NCBI GenBank assembly: GCA_958295665.1
Contig: OY282558.1
Location: 356,569,053 to 356,633,052, forward strand
Direction: 5' to 3'
Source: Tipula vernalis
Taxonomy: Eukaryota > Arthropoda > Insecta > Diptera > Tipulidae
DNA: 64,000 nt
Below the pieces are notes generated by a model that ran no database searches, was not told the origin of the DNA, and saw only the letters and a program-made list of their open reading frames with translations. The position numbers and the translations under genes are program-made. Positions 49,060-61,859 of the stretch are shown piece after piece (position 1 is the stretch's first letter; each line of letters opens with the position of its first letter).

Positions 49060-50423
49060 GCTTTCTTCTTAGTTGCCGCCCGGAAGGCCTTCTGGTACAC
49101 TGGGCATCTGCTGCTACCAGCAGTATGCCCGCTCTCAGTTTTCCCCCGACACAGCATGCAGCTTGGATCCACGGAACATTCTTTAGCCAAGTGTCCTTCT
49201 CTACCACATCTAAGGCAATGTTTTGACCTGTCGGGCCCTTTACAGGTGCTAGCACGGTGACCGTACTCCCAGCATTTGTAGCACTTGGCTACTCTGGTAG
49301 TTTGTCGAATGCGACTGACGACCCATCCGATCCGAACTTTACCAATCTCCAATGCTTTCCTGGCGAAAGCTGTTGGGAGACTGACCACTGCCGTCTGTGT
49401 TCCTCTAAAACCGACTCTGAGGGATCTAACTGCTGACTCATCACAGTCAGATACCCCTTCTAGAGATTTCAAGGCCTCGCATATCTCTTTCTTTGTCGTG
49501 AGCTCGTCGAGGTCTTTCAGCTCAATGACCGTTTCGTCTCTGAGACTTTTTACTTCGGCCGAACTCCCCAGCTTGGCAGCTACAGAGCTGCGGAATTGTT
49601 CAGCCGATTGCCCGCCTGACCGGTCCAGCTCCAACAAAAGTTCTCCGGCAGCTGTTCTCCTGACTTTTTTGACCATGGTGCCCAGTTGATCCATGTCTTT
49701 GTCATTTTTTAAGCTGCGAAGGATATCCGCGTACGACTTTCCCTCCTCAGCCTTCACAACCAGAGCGTCAGGGCGGGCCGGCCTTAGACGCGGACGCTGC
49801 GGCTTTTTCTTCGGCTTTGCTTTTGGCTTTACCGTTTCCCAACCTCCTGCAGAAAGACCCCTACTGGGAGTTTTAGCCTTGGGAGTTTTCGCCTTGGGAG
49901 CCGCGGGTTCGTCTGCTCCACTGGGAGTTACTCCTTCTCTGTATGGCGGTTTTTTCGTTTTTTGTCTGGCTTCAGGAGGCGACTCGCTTTGTTTTCTTTT
50001 GTCGGTCGCTCGCAACTCCGGCTTCTCCGGTTGAGCTATAAACCCCGGTGACGTTTGCGTCTCGTTCTCCTTGCTTTCCTTTGGTGGTGTTAGTCCCAGA
50101 TTTTCATTACACTGTGTGAGCATCTCAAAGATCGAACACAATGACCTCGAATAATCCTTTATCTCCTTGTGGACGTTATTTTTGGGCTTGGCATACTCGT
50201 GTAGGCCTCTAATCTTCTGGCCTAGCCTATCCCACAGCTCTTGTCTCTTCTGTTCCTCACTTGTAGTTTTTAATGCACCAGTGGCCAAGTTTGCCACCGC
50301 TGGTACACTGCAGTCATTGGATAACGACGCTTGGGAGCCTGCTTGCTCACTCCCGATAAGCGCCGGTACTGGGGATCCGACCCCCCGCACCGTACGGTTT
50401 GCCATATTTGTCTGACTCGCCAT
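49056..50423 (-). CDS. LINE ORF1 protein (zinc-knuckle RNA-binding)
   Basis: 455 codons, intact. The first half is charged and low-complexity (Lys, Pro, Glu; PKAKTPKAKTPSRG, KPKAKPKKKPQRPRLRPARP). The middle resembles the RRM-like core of LINE ORF1 (ELKDLDELTTKKEICEALK). The C-terminus carries three Cys/His knuckles: CYKCWEYGHRASTC (381-394), CLRCGREGHLAKEC (403-416) and CMLCRGKTESGH...C (422-440). It binds LINE RNA. Its stop overlaps the ORF2 start by 4 nt (ATGA), the arrangement typical for R1-clade elements and suited to reinitiation. Only the LINE's ORF1 could still give a complete protein. Confidence 0.92.
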   Translation of the reverse strand: MASQTNMANRTVRGVGSPVPALIGSEQAGSQASLSNDCSVPAVANLATGALKTTSEEQKRQELWDRLGQKIRGLHEYAKPKNNVHKEIKDYSRSLCSIFEMLTQCNENLGLTPPKESKENETQTSPGFIAQPEKPELRATDKRKQSESPPEARQKTKKPPYREGVTPSGADEPAAPKAKTPKAKTPSRGLSAGGWETVKPKAKPKKKPQRPRLRPARPDALVVKAEEGKSYADILRSLKNDKDMDQLGTMVKKVRRTAAGELLLELDRSGGQSAEQFRSSVAAKLGSSAEVKSLRDETVIELKDLDELTTKKEICEALKSLEGVSDCDESAVRSLRVGFRGTQTAVVSLPTAFARKALEIGKVRIGWVVSRIRQTTRVAKCYKCWEYGHRASTCKGPDRSKHCLRCGREGHLAKECSVDPSCMLCRGKTESGHTAGSSRCPVYQKAFRAATKKKA

Positions 50424-51554
<1,131 letters not shown>

Positions 51555-51830
51555 TTAATTATAATCGAATAAATTAGCAATCATACAATACAGTCCACTA
51601 GTACATTCATATAAGTAATCAGTCAGACTTTCTGAAATATGACCAAATAGAACCAGTGCTCCAAATCTGCTAATATTGTTATAAACCTCGGCTTCATCTA
51701 TTGCAGATGTATCCTGATTGGGTATAGGGTACTTCTCTGGCCATTTGTTAAAATTCATTATTACTAAAACATATTTATTGCCAGTAATAACGGCCGGTTT
51801 TTGCATCTAACCGACTAGTATAATCTTAAA
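51555..51830 (-). pseudogene. Ty3/gypsy integrase fragment
   Basis: An 83-codon minus frame contains GNKYVLVIMNFNKWPEKYPI and then NQ...ISRFGA. This is the segment around the first catalytic Asp and the stretch up to the second in gypsy integrases of the common 'KW-E-YPIPNQ' type. The usual D-F/Y at the first site reads N-F here, and the following catalytic D-Q-G is lost. An orphan fragment: no flanking pol or LTR seen. Confidence 0.6.
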
Positions 51831-52734
51831 CTGATTTTGACTGGTGTTTTATTATTTTCTAGGTGGTCCCCACTTGCTCCTCTTTGATATTGAAAATTTT
51901 CCAAGGGATTTTCGTAATCTAACATTTGGTACCACTTCCAAGGATTGTTTCACATTGCTACTATTACTTTCTCAACATCATTTTAAGCAGCAATTCCCTA
52001 TTAGTAGTGTTGAATTAGATGAATGCCTTTAATTAAAATAAATTAGATATCATTTTCCACGATTAGAATGCTACATATATTTAATATTTATATACATATT
52101 ATCTTGAATTAACAAGACATTTTTAATCTTGCCTAAAACAAAAATTGTAATTAACTTAAATTTTAATATTTACCTTTGTTATTGTATCGATGAGAGTCCA
52201 TTGACAATATTTAAATTAGTTTGTGTTATTTTACTGTATGTAATTTGGTATTACCTTAATTAAGTTAATTGTCTTTAATTATTATTTTGTATTCAAACCA
52301 ATTAAAGTCATTACTTTGATATATGAACTACAGCTAGCTGGGTAAGACATGGCTGTTGAAGCTTATTAAGAATAGGTAAACATAAATTTAATTAATACAA
52401 ATAAATCTGTGTAACTATTAGTTGTGAATCTAAATAATTATAAACTTTGTGAAATAAATAATAATATTTGAGTTTTTTAATCATCGGTTATAGAAATAAA
52501 TTGTGTAAAGCCTTCGAGCACCATAAAAAGCTATAAAGCGTTGAGTGATTTACATATTCATGGAATTTTCCATAAACTTTGAGATTGTGATTATTTTAAT
52601 CTGGCGATTATTGAAAAATGAACGGCATACTTAACCTAAAAGATAAAATTTAATCCAATAACATATTATAGTGATATGGTGAAATAAAGTTTGTTCAATT
52701 TACCTGTGTAAAGATTAACTAAAAGGAAAACTAA
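51831..52734. other. AT-rich sequence, no gene recognised
   Basis: No protein-like frame or repeat that I can support. Confidence 0.45.
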
Positions 52735-52944
52735 AGTGACAAAAAACAGTTCAGAACGACGGAAGAGTTGGTAGCAGATTTAGTGCATCAGCATGGGTCG
52801 ACAAAGCTGCCTTATGCAATTACTGCTGTCGACTTAAATATTCGTCTTGAGCATCTTGCATTCAACAGTTTTTCTGACCTTGACGACGCAACTGGTGCAC
52901 AGGTTTCACCCTCTAAATTAAGAAAATTTGAGCAACAAATATAA
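52735..52944 (+). other. unidentified coding-like fragment
   Basis: A 69-codon stop-bounded frame without an ATG start and with richer composition than its surroundings (EELVADLVHQHG, TAVDLNIRLEHLAF, FSDLDDATGAQVSP, SKLRKFEQQI). It looks like decayed protein-coding sequence, maybe gag of an LTR element, but I do not recognise the family. Further coding-like pieces follow in changing frames up to about 53840, including a 173-codon frame at 53316-53837 with a coiled-coil-like end. None can be named. Confidence 0.25.
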
Positions 52945-53837
52945 CCTTGGTAAAATGCGGTTAAAAAAATCAAAAATCGAACAAATCAACACAACGCAAA
53001 TTTCAACCAAAAGCTTAAAGGCGATACTAAACTTTCCAAACTGAATTTACCAACAATTTAAGATTGCTGACTGAAGAAGCTGCCTAGTTCATTATAAATA
53101 TTCTGCTAACCAGTGCAAATTATTAGTGTGCTTAGGTAAAAATATGCAAGGAATCCGACAATGTGAAATACATTTTAAAAACTTTATTGGACAAGTTTTT
53201 GTAGAACCTCATTCCAAATGCGACCCAGACAGTTACGCTTGTTGGCTGATATTTCCTATGAAATTTTTCATGCTTAAGAAGAACTTTTGGCTCATCCATA
53301 TGGTCTTAGCTATAGGTGTTTTGCAATAAAACTGAACAAACTTGGCCTCTGGAAACTTGTGATGGAATATTTTCAACAATAGAACATTTCCTAAATTTTT
53401 CAACCATTCAAAGTTTCGAATTACAAAGGTCAAAGCCAATTTATAGTTACGCAATGACATCAAGCAGACAAAATTCTTTAAGCTTACAAATTAGCAGTTA
53501 TGGTTCGCAACGTAATATTAGCTTTATCGATTGCTCCACTGCTCAATATTTATTTAATTTAAATAAGTTTATAAAAGTAATTCTGAGAGACCATCGAACA
53601 TTTGTCGCTGAGAAGAAATTGTGTTCGTATGCATTAAGTATTGTCATAATGCTTTTCAATTTCGTTCAAGGTATCGATATGGTCATTGTAAGATTTTTTC
53701 AAAATTTGAATACTAAGTTAGATGAGGAAACCAATACCATCCGTGAAGAGAGAATGAATTTGGAAAAATTTATAAATGCAAGACAGAATTATACGTATAT
53801 ACTGGATCGAAAGCCTAAGTTATTAATGAAATTGTAG

Positions 53838-54936
53838 TCAGAAAACTGAATATCTGTCGGTGAACTCCTTCCTAATAACTAATATTTTTAAGATAGAGAC
53901 AAGCACTACGTTATCTCAACAATTGCGTTCATCTTATCCAAACTACCAATTAATCTTCAACCAATAAGCAGACCCAACGTTTAGTGTTAGTACCAAAATC
54001 GATATTATGCTGGGGAGTATGTATTTTTTAAAATTTTGCAAGATTGGAAAAAAAACCTTATTTGGATACATCCTTGCTGAGAGACAAACCTGAGGAAATT
54101 GAGGTCGAACGCCATTTCCATGCCAATATTTCAGAAAAAGAAATAGTGATGGACGATTTACGGTAAAACTACCTAGAATCGGTGAATTGGGCAATTAATC
54201 GGCTAATGACGGTATTCTCTTCACTCAGTTTTGTTTTTAGTTTCCTAATGAGTACGAAAATGTATTAGACATGTAAATGGTAAGATCAGAAATTGCAAAT
54301 TATTATTGTTTTTATTTGCCACATACCGCTGACATAAACAAGAACGGTTCAATAACCAAATCACGTGTAGTCACGTGATGTGTCATGCCGTTGTTCTAGT
54401 AGCCTAGGTTTAGTTACCTAGGGTATCTACAGTGTCAATGTTTGGTATCTAATTTACCCTCTAACGTACATGAGATATTTATCGTAAGATAACAAATTAT
54501 TATGTGGGATTACTGTTTTTTTTGTTAATATCATTTTACGGGGTAATTATGAAGAGTGAATAGTTTGAATAGTATTGATTTATTAGTTGACCAGAAACAA
54601 CTTTTAATGCGCGTGTCTACAATGTTACTTAGCATACTGCCCTTCTTTACTTTCCCTTCTACTATGCCATGTGGAAGTTAAGCCGTTTGCATCATCAGTT
54701 TCGGTGCCATGGGCCGTTGACCGATTTTCTGTAAAGATTACTTCTCAAAATTTTTTGTTAATAAGAAACTCGAGTGAGTGCGTTGTGAATTTAATTGTTA
54801 TATTTTATTGCTTTATGGTGACAGACATTCGATTGTCAACCTTTGTGGTGTACAGAACGAGTTTCAAAATTAAAAATTATAATTAATGAGAGTTAAGCAA
54901 TAAAAAGTGATTTAGTGGTATTAGTGCTATACAATT
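53838..54936. other. no gene recognised
   Basis: AT-rich. The last 400 bp may be the 5' UTR of the following LINE remnant. Confidence 0.4.
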
Positions 54937-55662
54937 TTGATAAGCGCAATTCTGCGCAGTGATAAAATTCAACACCTGTACCTTATTAAAAGGTTGTGGA
55001 TTAAAATGGATAGTTTAAGACAAAACACTGTAAAAGTACAATTCCAGAAGACGGATGCTAAGCCCTCTGATCAAGAATTGATGCAATTTGTCTTGAATAA
55101 TGGACTAACGGCTAAAGATATGCATACGCTGTATCAGGATTTGTATGAGCGGTGTATTTATATAAAGTTTAAAGCAGAGCAAAAATACCTTGAATTTCTA
55201 CGAGAGACACATGTTTTGACGCTCAATTTAACTAACGGAACATCAACGGAGATTACGGTAAAAGGAGCAAGTGGAATAATGCGGTACGTGAGGGTATTCA
55301 ATTTGCCACCAGAAATTACTGATAAAACATTGAGTGTGGCCATGCACCGTTTTGGCAATATATTGTCAACAAGACGTGAAAAGTTTGGTTTTAACTCACT
55401 TCTACCAGTTTTTTTGGGAGTAAGAAGCAAGAAAGAAATACCACAATTTATATATATATTCAATGCAGACAATCAAATCGTTCTGCAGTTTGAAGATGAT
55501 TTTGAAGTAATTGGAAAATGGAGAAGTATTGATGTGGCGGCTCAAAGAGCGCAAAAGGGTGTAGATGATTTAATACAAAAACTTAAAATGTTGAACCTGA
55601 GAGTGAATACTAAAAAGTGTACTTTAGAAGTTTCAGAACAAAGGTTACAATTGTTAATATAA
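54937..55662 (+). pseudogene. LINE ORF1 fused to the end of its reverse transcriptase
   Basis: 241 codons from ATG 54937; the likely native ORF1 start is ATG 55006 (MDSLRQNTVKVQF). Residues up to about 175 form an ORF1 RRM-like region (IMRYVRVFNLPPEITDKTL, FLGVRSKKEIPQFIYI). After about residue 178 the frame continues with reverse transcriptase palm/thumb sequence (NADNQIVLQFEDDF, LNLRVNTKKCTLEV). The usual F-A-D-D catalytic box reads NADN at the joint. The whole endonuclease and most of the RT are missing, so this is an internal deletion that joined two ORFs in frame. Decayed but open. The rest of the RT follows at 55663-56322. Confidence 0.7.
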
Positions 55663-56322
55663 GTGTTGATAATCACAGAATTAAATAAGTAAATGCGTAC
55701 AGGTATTTAGGTATTTGGATTGATAGACGTATGAATTTTGGGAAGAAGATGAACATTTTGGCAGATAACTGCAAGGAACGTTTAAATGTGGTTAAACGGG
55801 TGAGCAAACCTAAGTGGGGCGCTCATCCGAGTGTGACTAATATGTTGAGGAAGGCCCTCATATCCTCCAAAAATTTAATATGGTATTAGTGTGTTTGGGA
55901 ATGGTTCGAAAGGGGCTTTTAGCCAATTAATGAAAGTAGAAAATGCATGTGCAAGAGTGGTATTGGGGGTGATTAACTCAACCCCAATACACCCTCTGTG
56001 GTCTGAAATGGGTGATTCACCTCTTGATTACAAGAGAGAGTGGATCACACTTAGAGAGTCGGTGAGAATGATAACTAAGAAAAATGTAGTAAGATTACAA
56101 AATAGGGCGGTGCACAAACCGATATATAGAACTAGCATTGCACTTGAAAATTTGAACATGTTTCTCAGTATAGGCAATGCTGGTCCGCAACCCGTTCCTA
56201 ATAATCTTACTGTATGTTTGAATATGGATGAATATAATAAGGGAATGAATGAAGTCCATTTAAAAAAAATGCAGCTATTTCTGTTTATAAATTTTGAATA
56301 TATTAGCAATCAACTACCGTGA
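55663..56322 (+). pseudogene. LINE RT thumb and C-terminus, decayed
   Basis: After the stop at 55660-55662 other frames continue the same protein: YLGIWIDRRMNFGKK, KRVSKPKWGAHPSV, then from 55891 the open frame with NGSKGAFSQLMKVENACARV, TPIHPLWSEMG and LDYKREWITLRES. These are the segments after the RT active site in jockey/Loa-like LINEs. It ends at TGA 56322, directly followed by a T run (56324-56346). Frameshifts near 55660 and 55885. Confidence 0.7.
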
Positions 56323-56346
56323 TTTTTTTTTTTTTTTTTTTTTTTT

Positions 56347-57165
56347 GAAAAATGGATTTAGGCCACTTTCACAATAAATGGGTCGTTTAGTTTATTTCAC
56401 AATATCTTGAGCAGAGTTTGCCTCCTTAGATCGTGGTTTAATTAAACCAACATTCTATGTTCAAAAATCCTTCAAAGCGTTTAACAAATTTTGCAACAGT
56501 TTTAAGGCATCCAATTATCGGAATTGCTGGTGTACAGGAGTCTTAAAGAACTTGAGATCAAATAACACAAACAACACAAAGTTATAATGAATTAAATTCA
56601 CACTAATTATTACAAATAAAGTTTTAACCTGTTTCGTAAAAAAACATTAAGGCATTTGAAATAAATCGCCAAGCAAGCATACGCGAATATATAACAACTA
56701 AACTTCACTAACACCTACATAAATATTTTTCACTTTTTCACAAACTTGCAATTTAAACACCTTTGGTTTAAAAAAATTGGTAGTACTAACTTTTAATAAA
56801 ATTTCCCCTCTAAAAAGACCAAAGTATTCAAATCCAAATTTGGTTGGTCCAAACCCACTTTTCTCGACGCTTTAAAAGTCCTTGAGTCTAAAAAAGCTAC
56901 CGGCCATATGAATTCGCCCAAAACATGGTTAGTGAACAGTTGAGCATTTTACATTTCAAATTGAACCTTTAGATAACCATATTAATGACCAATTAGTATG
57001 GAACTTATTATATATTTCTTAACGGATTTTAGTGAAATTTGACACCCGCGATGGAAATGGGATTCTAAAATTATTTTTGGATGTGGTTCTGGAATATAAC
57101 AAAGTAGGATGCAACTTGCCAATTTCTCAACCAAGGGTCTACTATAAAATTCCGGTGTTCAACAT
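56347..57165. other. AT-rich sequence, no gene recognised
   Basis: No feature that I can support. Confidence 0.45.
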
Positions 57166-57442
57166 CGCGAATTCAAAATCACGGTTTTCAAAATTTCGGT
57201 TTTAAAATTCTGGTTTTGAAAGATATATTTTTTGAAAAATTCTGGTGAAGGCAAATTTTAATTTTGAAACGGGATTTCATAGTAAATCCGTAAAATAAAA
57301 ATAAAAGTCTTGATTTTCTTAAAACCGGGATTTTTGTTTTTGCACAACCGGGATTTTAAAAAGCGGAATTTTTAAAACTGAGATTTAGAAAATCAGGATT
57401 AACAAAAAACAGGATTTCGACAAATCGGGATTTTGAAAACAA
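57166..57442. repeat. degenerate minisatellite (CGGGATTTTNAAAA units)
   Basis: Many imperfect copies of AAACCGGGATTTTTG / ACGGTTTTCAAAA at 15-25 bp spacing, including both orientations of the GGATTTT/AAAATCC motif. Confidence 0.6.
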
Positions 57443-58444
57443 TATTTCTTGGAGGATTTAAAATAATATTTCTAATTCCGAAACTCTACACTCCCGTTAG
57501 TAGTTTCAATATTGCGGCTCGTGTCCGCCATACACTATATTTTTCTAAACATGGTCAAACTTACCGCTCTGATAGCAAATACTTAGAAAACATAATGTTC
57601 AAACTAATGCCAGTCTCTCCCTAAAATAGAGACCAAAAATCTGGCATTCATCAGTCCATCTGAAAGAGAAGAAAACTAAATCAACACAAAGAAACAGATC
57701 TTAAAAAGAAAAAAAAAAACACAAATACTTATCTGATGCCACCAGACCTTAACTCTAAATAAATTGATCTGCAACACCAGTTAATACGTACACTAAAAAG
57801 GAAGGAAAATAATCAAAAATGGTTAAATATCTTATTATAGATTTAATTTTACTTACAAATTTAATGTTTTTATTTGTTTGTTGTTCATTCGCAAGAACAA
57901 CCCAAATTTTCTTGTTTTGTAGTGCTGTCAAATATTCAAAACAATTATGAACTACACAAACTGTTCGAAACATAAAACTGGCCGAATTAAGGTCGACAAA
58001 TTGGTATAAAGTATTCGCGCCATCTATACACACAACCATGAAGTTTAACGACAATATTTCTATTGAGTGGTGTCAATATTTTCGATTTTTATTATTTTTA
58101 ATTGCAATCAGTGAGTCGAAGTGACAACATAAAAGAAAATAAAGTGTATTTACAAGAAAAATTGTTTTGCGTTTTGTTAAATTGAGAAAACCAAGTTGGA
58201 TTTGTCCCGAGTACATACATTGTGGTGCCTAATACATAATTTAGCCTAATAAACGAGTGCACACGCCTACACATAACCCAAAGCTTAATGGGAATAATTG
58301 GCAGGAAAAATTTCTAATCAAACTTGAATATTATTACGGAGATAATCTTAATCGTTTAGCAATTGAAATACTACGTTCACGCTGTCTGAAAGAAACCTCA
58401 ACAGCTACATAGTTCACAGAAAACTAAACAGACAATATTATAGA
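57443..58444. other. AT-rich sequence, no gene recognised
   Basis: The 99-codon minus frame 57755-58054 shows no recognisable domain and is left uncalled. Confidence 0.4.
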
Positions 58445-58800
58445 AGCTTTATTGACATATTTCTCACAACCTAGTCTCAAAATAATTTTTGGGTCACATT
58501 TCCTTCTGTTCGTTGGAAACATCAAAATCCATCATATTCGGTTAAAAATAGCTAAGGTAAATGCTAATTGACCATATTACAGAACTTTATCCCAAAATCA
58601 TTTTAGAATCATATTTCCAAAACACAAGTCAAATTTCATCGTAATCGATTGAGAAATAGGCAAGTTCCATCATACTTGGCCTTATTCCAGAACTTCGCCT
58701 ACAAATAATTTTAGAATCCCATTTACAATACAGATGTCGATTTTCATCATAATCGGTTAAGGAAAAGCCTATAGCTCCATCCTAATTGACCATTCGTATA
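58445..58800 (+). repeat. three-copy ~110-bp tandem repeat
   Basis: Landmark CAAAATNATTTTNGAATCATATTTCC recurs near 58477, 58590 and 58699. Each copy also contains TTTCATCNTAATCGGTTAAG-like sequence and CTAATTGACCAT. Confidence 0.75.
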
Positions 58801-58965
58801 ATTGGCTAAAGGTTCAATTTGAAATGTAAATGGTACAATTTGGAATGTACTATATATGGTCCAATAAACGGTTCAATTTGACGTGTAGAAAAGTTCAGTT
58901 TGAAGGGTGAAAAGTCCAATTTGAAGTGTAAAAGGATCAAATTAAAGTGTAAAACATATATGATG
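58801..58965 (+). repeat. ~22-bp minisatellite (GGTTCAATTTGAAATGTAAA)
   Basis: Six to seven variants of (T)TCAATTTGAAGTGTAAAA in tandem, with variable spacing. Confidence 0.7.
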
Positions 58966-59070
58966 GTACAAAGGTGGAATGGTGTGAGGGTATGATCGTA
59001 TGATAATAGGATGGTATGACGGTATGATGGTACGACGGTATGATGATATGATGATATAGTGGTGATGAAT
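58966..59070 (+). repeat. GTATGATG-rich minisatellite
   Basis: Repeated GGTATGATGGTA / CGGTATGATGATATGATG words over about 90 bp, just upstream of the BEL LTR. Confidence 0.7.
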
Positions 59071-59121
59071 AGTCAGCTTCAAAATTATCAAGTTTTCAAT
59101 TTAGTCATTAACTTATGTAAT

Positions 59122-59467
59122 TGTTATACTCGGATTAGATGAAAAATAAACCCACCCTATTAATTATCATTACCGGTTAATATAGCATGTATATAATAAT
59201 TGCTATAATTTCGTAAACCATAAAAAACTAAAAAACCTTTTCAAATGTCAATTATGTAATAAAATAAAATTTTCTTTTTTTTGCTTTTTTGTTAATAAAT
59301 TAATTAATTTTCGCTCTTTGGTCAATGAAGACAAACTTTATAAAACAATAAAATTGTACAAAATTAAATTGTTCAAAAATAAATAAAAATTAATTGAAGT
59401 GGCTTTTAATTTTAAAACCTCACGATTAAAGGCTAATTTATCCTTAAAAACGCTTAAGGATTATACA
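59122..59467 (+). repeat. 5' LTR of BEL/Pao element (inferred)
   Basis: The right end ATTATACA at 59467 is fixed by the primer site beginning two bases later. The left end TGTTATACTCGG at 59122 is a guess that gives 346 bp and TG..CA ends. Contains TTTATAAAACAATAAAAT near 59336-59353. No 3' LTR lies within the window, so the boundary cannot be checked here. Confidence 0.5.
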
Positions 59468-59468
59468 T

Positions 59469-59486
59469 TGGTGTCAGAAGTGGGAT
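59469..59486 (+). other. primer-binding site, tRNA-Leu-like
   Basis: TGGTGTCAGAAGTGGGAT is complementary to an 18-nt tRNA 3' end, as in eukaryotic tRNA-Leu (TCCCACTTCTGACA plus CCA). It lies one base after the LTR end. Confidence 0.8.
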
Positions 59487-60002
59487 CCTACGTCCCTAAC
59501 AACATATCACAACCCGTAAACAGTCGCAGTATCATAATCAACAAAACATTTCATCAAGGCTTCCAACGCTACCTCATTGTAGAGAAGTATTTATTACAAT
59601 ATATTACAATTTATATACATAATTTTTGGTGATAAGTGGGTTTTGGTGAATCATTTCAAATTTACTAAGCATTAATTTCATTTTTATTTAATTCAAATTT
59701 ATATTTCTGTGAATTTCAAATTCGAAAGATCGAGCTGTGCAATTTGTGACACGTGTTTTCAAACCTTACATTGAAATACCGTTAAAAAGGTCGTGAAGAG
59801 TGCACTGTGTGTCACGCCACAATTTCGAATTTGATATTTCCCGTTATATTATAATAGTCTTTAATGCGGACAATCTTAACGGTTCAGTGAAGTGAATTCA
59901 TTTTTTATGATATAGCGTTCAATTAAAACGGTCTTATTAATTAAAAAAAATACAATATACATAATTCAAGAAATTTGAAATTAAAATACCAGTTAATCTA
60001 AA

Positions 60003-61859
60003 ATGACTGATTCAAAAGTCAATAAACTGAGAACTAAACGCACAGTATTGGTGGAACAGCAAAATCGTATTGCGGAATTCGTTGATGTGAAAGCTACAAT
60101 GCCAGAGCTATCACTTCGACTGAATAGTTTAATAAAGATGTTTGAATCGTTTGCTACAGTTCAATCAGAACTCGAGTCTTTAGTTGAAGATGAAACATCT
60201 AACTCTGATAGAGCAAATTATGAAGAGAATTATTTTAAAATTCGACCAATGTTGCAAGTTAGGATTAATGCGATCGAAGCTGATACACGCGGCGCGCAGG
60301 TGCAACCAGAATTCAAATCAAATATTAAATTACCTAAAATAGAGATAAACTCATTTGCCGGCGATTACACTAAATATTTAGAATTTTATGAATCCTTTAT
60401 TAGTCTTATTCATAATAATCCATCTCTAAATAATGTAACTAAATTTCAATATTTAAGAAATGCATTAAGCGGGGATGCGGCGCGTGTTATTGCCGCATTA
60501 GAGCTTAGCAATGAAAATTATGACACAGCATTAAAATTACTGCGAGATAGGTATCAGAATGTAAAATTAATTTGTAATGCCCACATTTTTGAAATATTTT
60601 CAATAAAAAATATAGAACGTGGCAATGCTGTAAAAATTCGAAATGTTATAGACATCGTTAATACTCATTTAAGATCCTTAAAATCACTTGGCCGACCCAC
60701 GTTACAGTGGGATGACCTGATTATATTTTTTATCCTGTCTAAACTGGATCACGATACTCGCATGAAATGGGAAGATGAATGTTCAATGGATAAAATGCCG
60801 ACCTTAGATCAATTACTAATCTTTCTAGAACGTCGATGTCGTGCCCTAGAAAATAATAATCAGATCAATAAACAAAACCATCAGTATCAATCGGGTTCAT
60901 ATCCTTTCAGTAAAAATATTACTCTGAATAAGCAGAAATATACTTCACTAGTGGCTGTACATTCGGAAAAATGCATTATCTGTGATAAGCCTGGACATGG
61001 AGTATATAGATGTGATGTCTTTCTTTCAAAACCTGTTAAAGAGCGATTATTGCTTGTATCTAAATACAATTTATGTGCGAACTGCTTAACCTCTAACCAT
61101 AATAATTCCCAATGTCAATCCAAATTCAAATGTCGAATTTGTTTCAAAATTCATCACACATTATTACATACTGAAGAATCTACAACTAGTTCAAATGTTC
61201 AGAAATCAACCTCGCAATCAATTAAAAATATGTTGCCTTCGTCATCCAAACATTTAAATGAACCACAATTTCCGGGTAGTACTCTTTTAGTTAAAGGCAT
61301 ATCTTCTTATGTATTTTTAATGACGGCTTGCGTAAAGGTTCTAGACTGCAAAAATAAACCCATTATTGTACGAGCACTGTTAGATTCATGTTCACACTTC
61401 AGTTTCATAACAGAAAAACTAGCGAACAGGCTTGGGCTTCCATCTCAACATTCACCAACTCAAATTTACGGTATATCTAACTCCGTAACTGCAAGTACGT
61501 TGACTATGCTAGTAACTGTTGAATCTTGCATAAAACCATTTTCTCACCAATTAAAGGCATATGTTTTAAATAAAATTACTGATCCACAACCAGTACTAAA
61601 TGTTAACATCAGTAATTGGAAGATTCCTCATAATGTTTTATTAGCAGATCCAAACTTTAATCAGTCACAAGAAATAGATATGCTGATTGGAGCCGAACTG
61701 TATTGTAAATTATTATCGGTAGGTCAGATACAGTTAGGTGAATCGTTACCAGATCTTCAAAACACGGTCTTGGGATGGGTTGTTTTTGGCAGTATACAAG
61801 TTCAAAATCAAATACTAAGGGATTTTGTAATATTGTTACCACAAATCAAGACGAAATGA
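60003..61859 (+). pseudogene. gag: BEL/Pao Gag-protease
   Basis: 618 codons from ATG 60003. The N-terminus is coiled-coil-like. The DUF1759-type gag core follows (LPKIEINSFAGDYTKYLEFY, YLRNALSGDAARVIAAL, LLRDRYQN), then paired Cys/His knuckles CIICDKPGHGVYRC and LCANCLTSNHNNSQC...CRICFKIHHTLLH. The aspartic protease motif reads LLDSCSHFSFITEKL: catalytic D-S-G is D461-S462-C463 (61383-61391), a Gly to Cys change that should weaken or kill the protease. The frame ends at 61857-61859. The RT carries on in the -1 frame from about 61830, which fits a 1-nt deletion since no clear slippery site is seen. Structural and processing half of the polyprotein. Confidence 0.85.

Noticed and set aside
53316..53837. 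173-codon plus-strand frame
   Set aside because: No recognisable domain; AT-rich with frame-shifted coding-like pieces around it. Mentioned only as part of an unidentified fragment.
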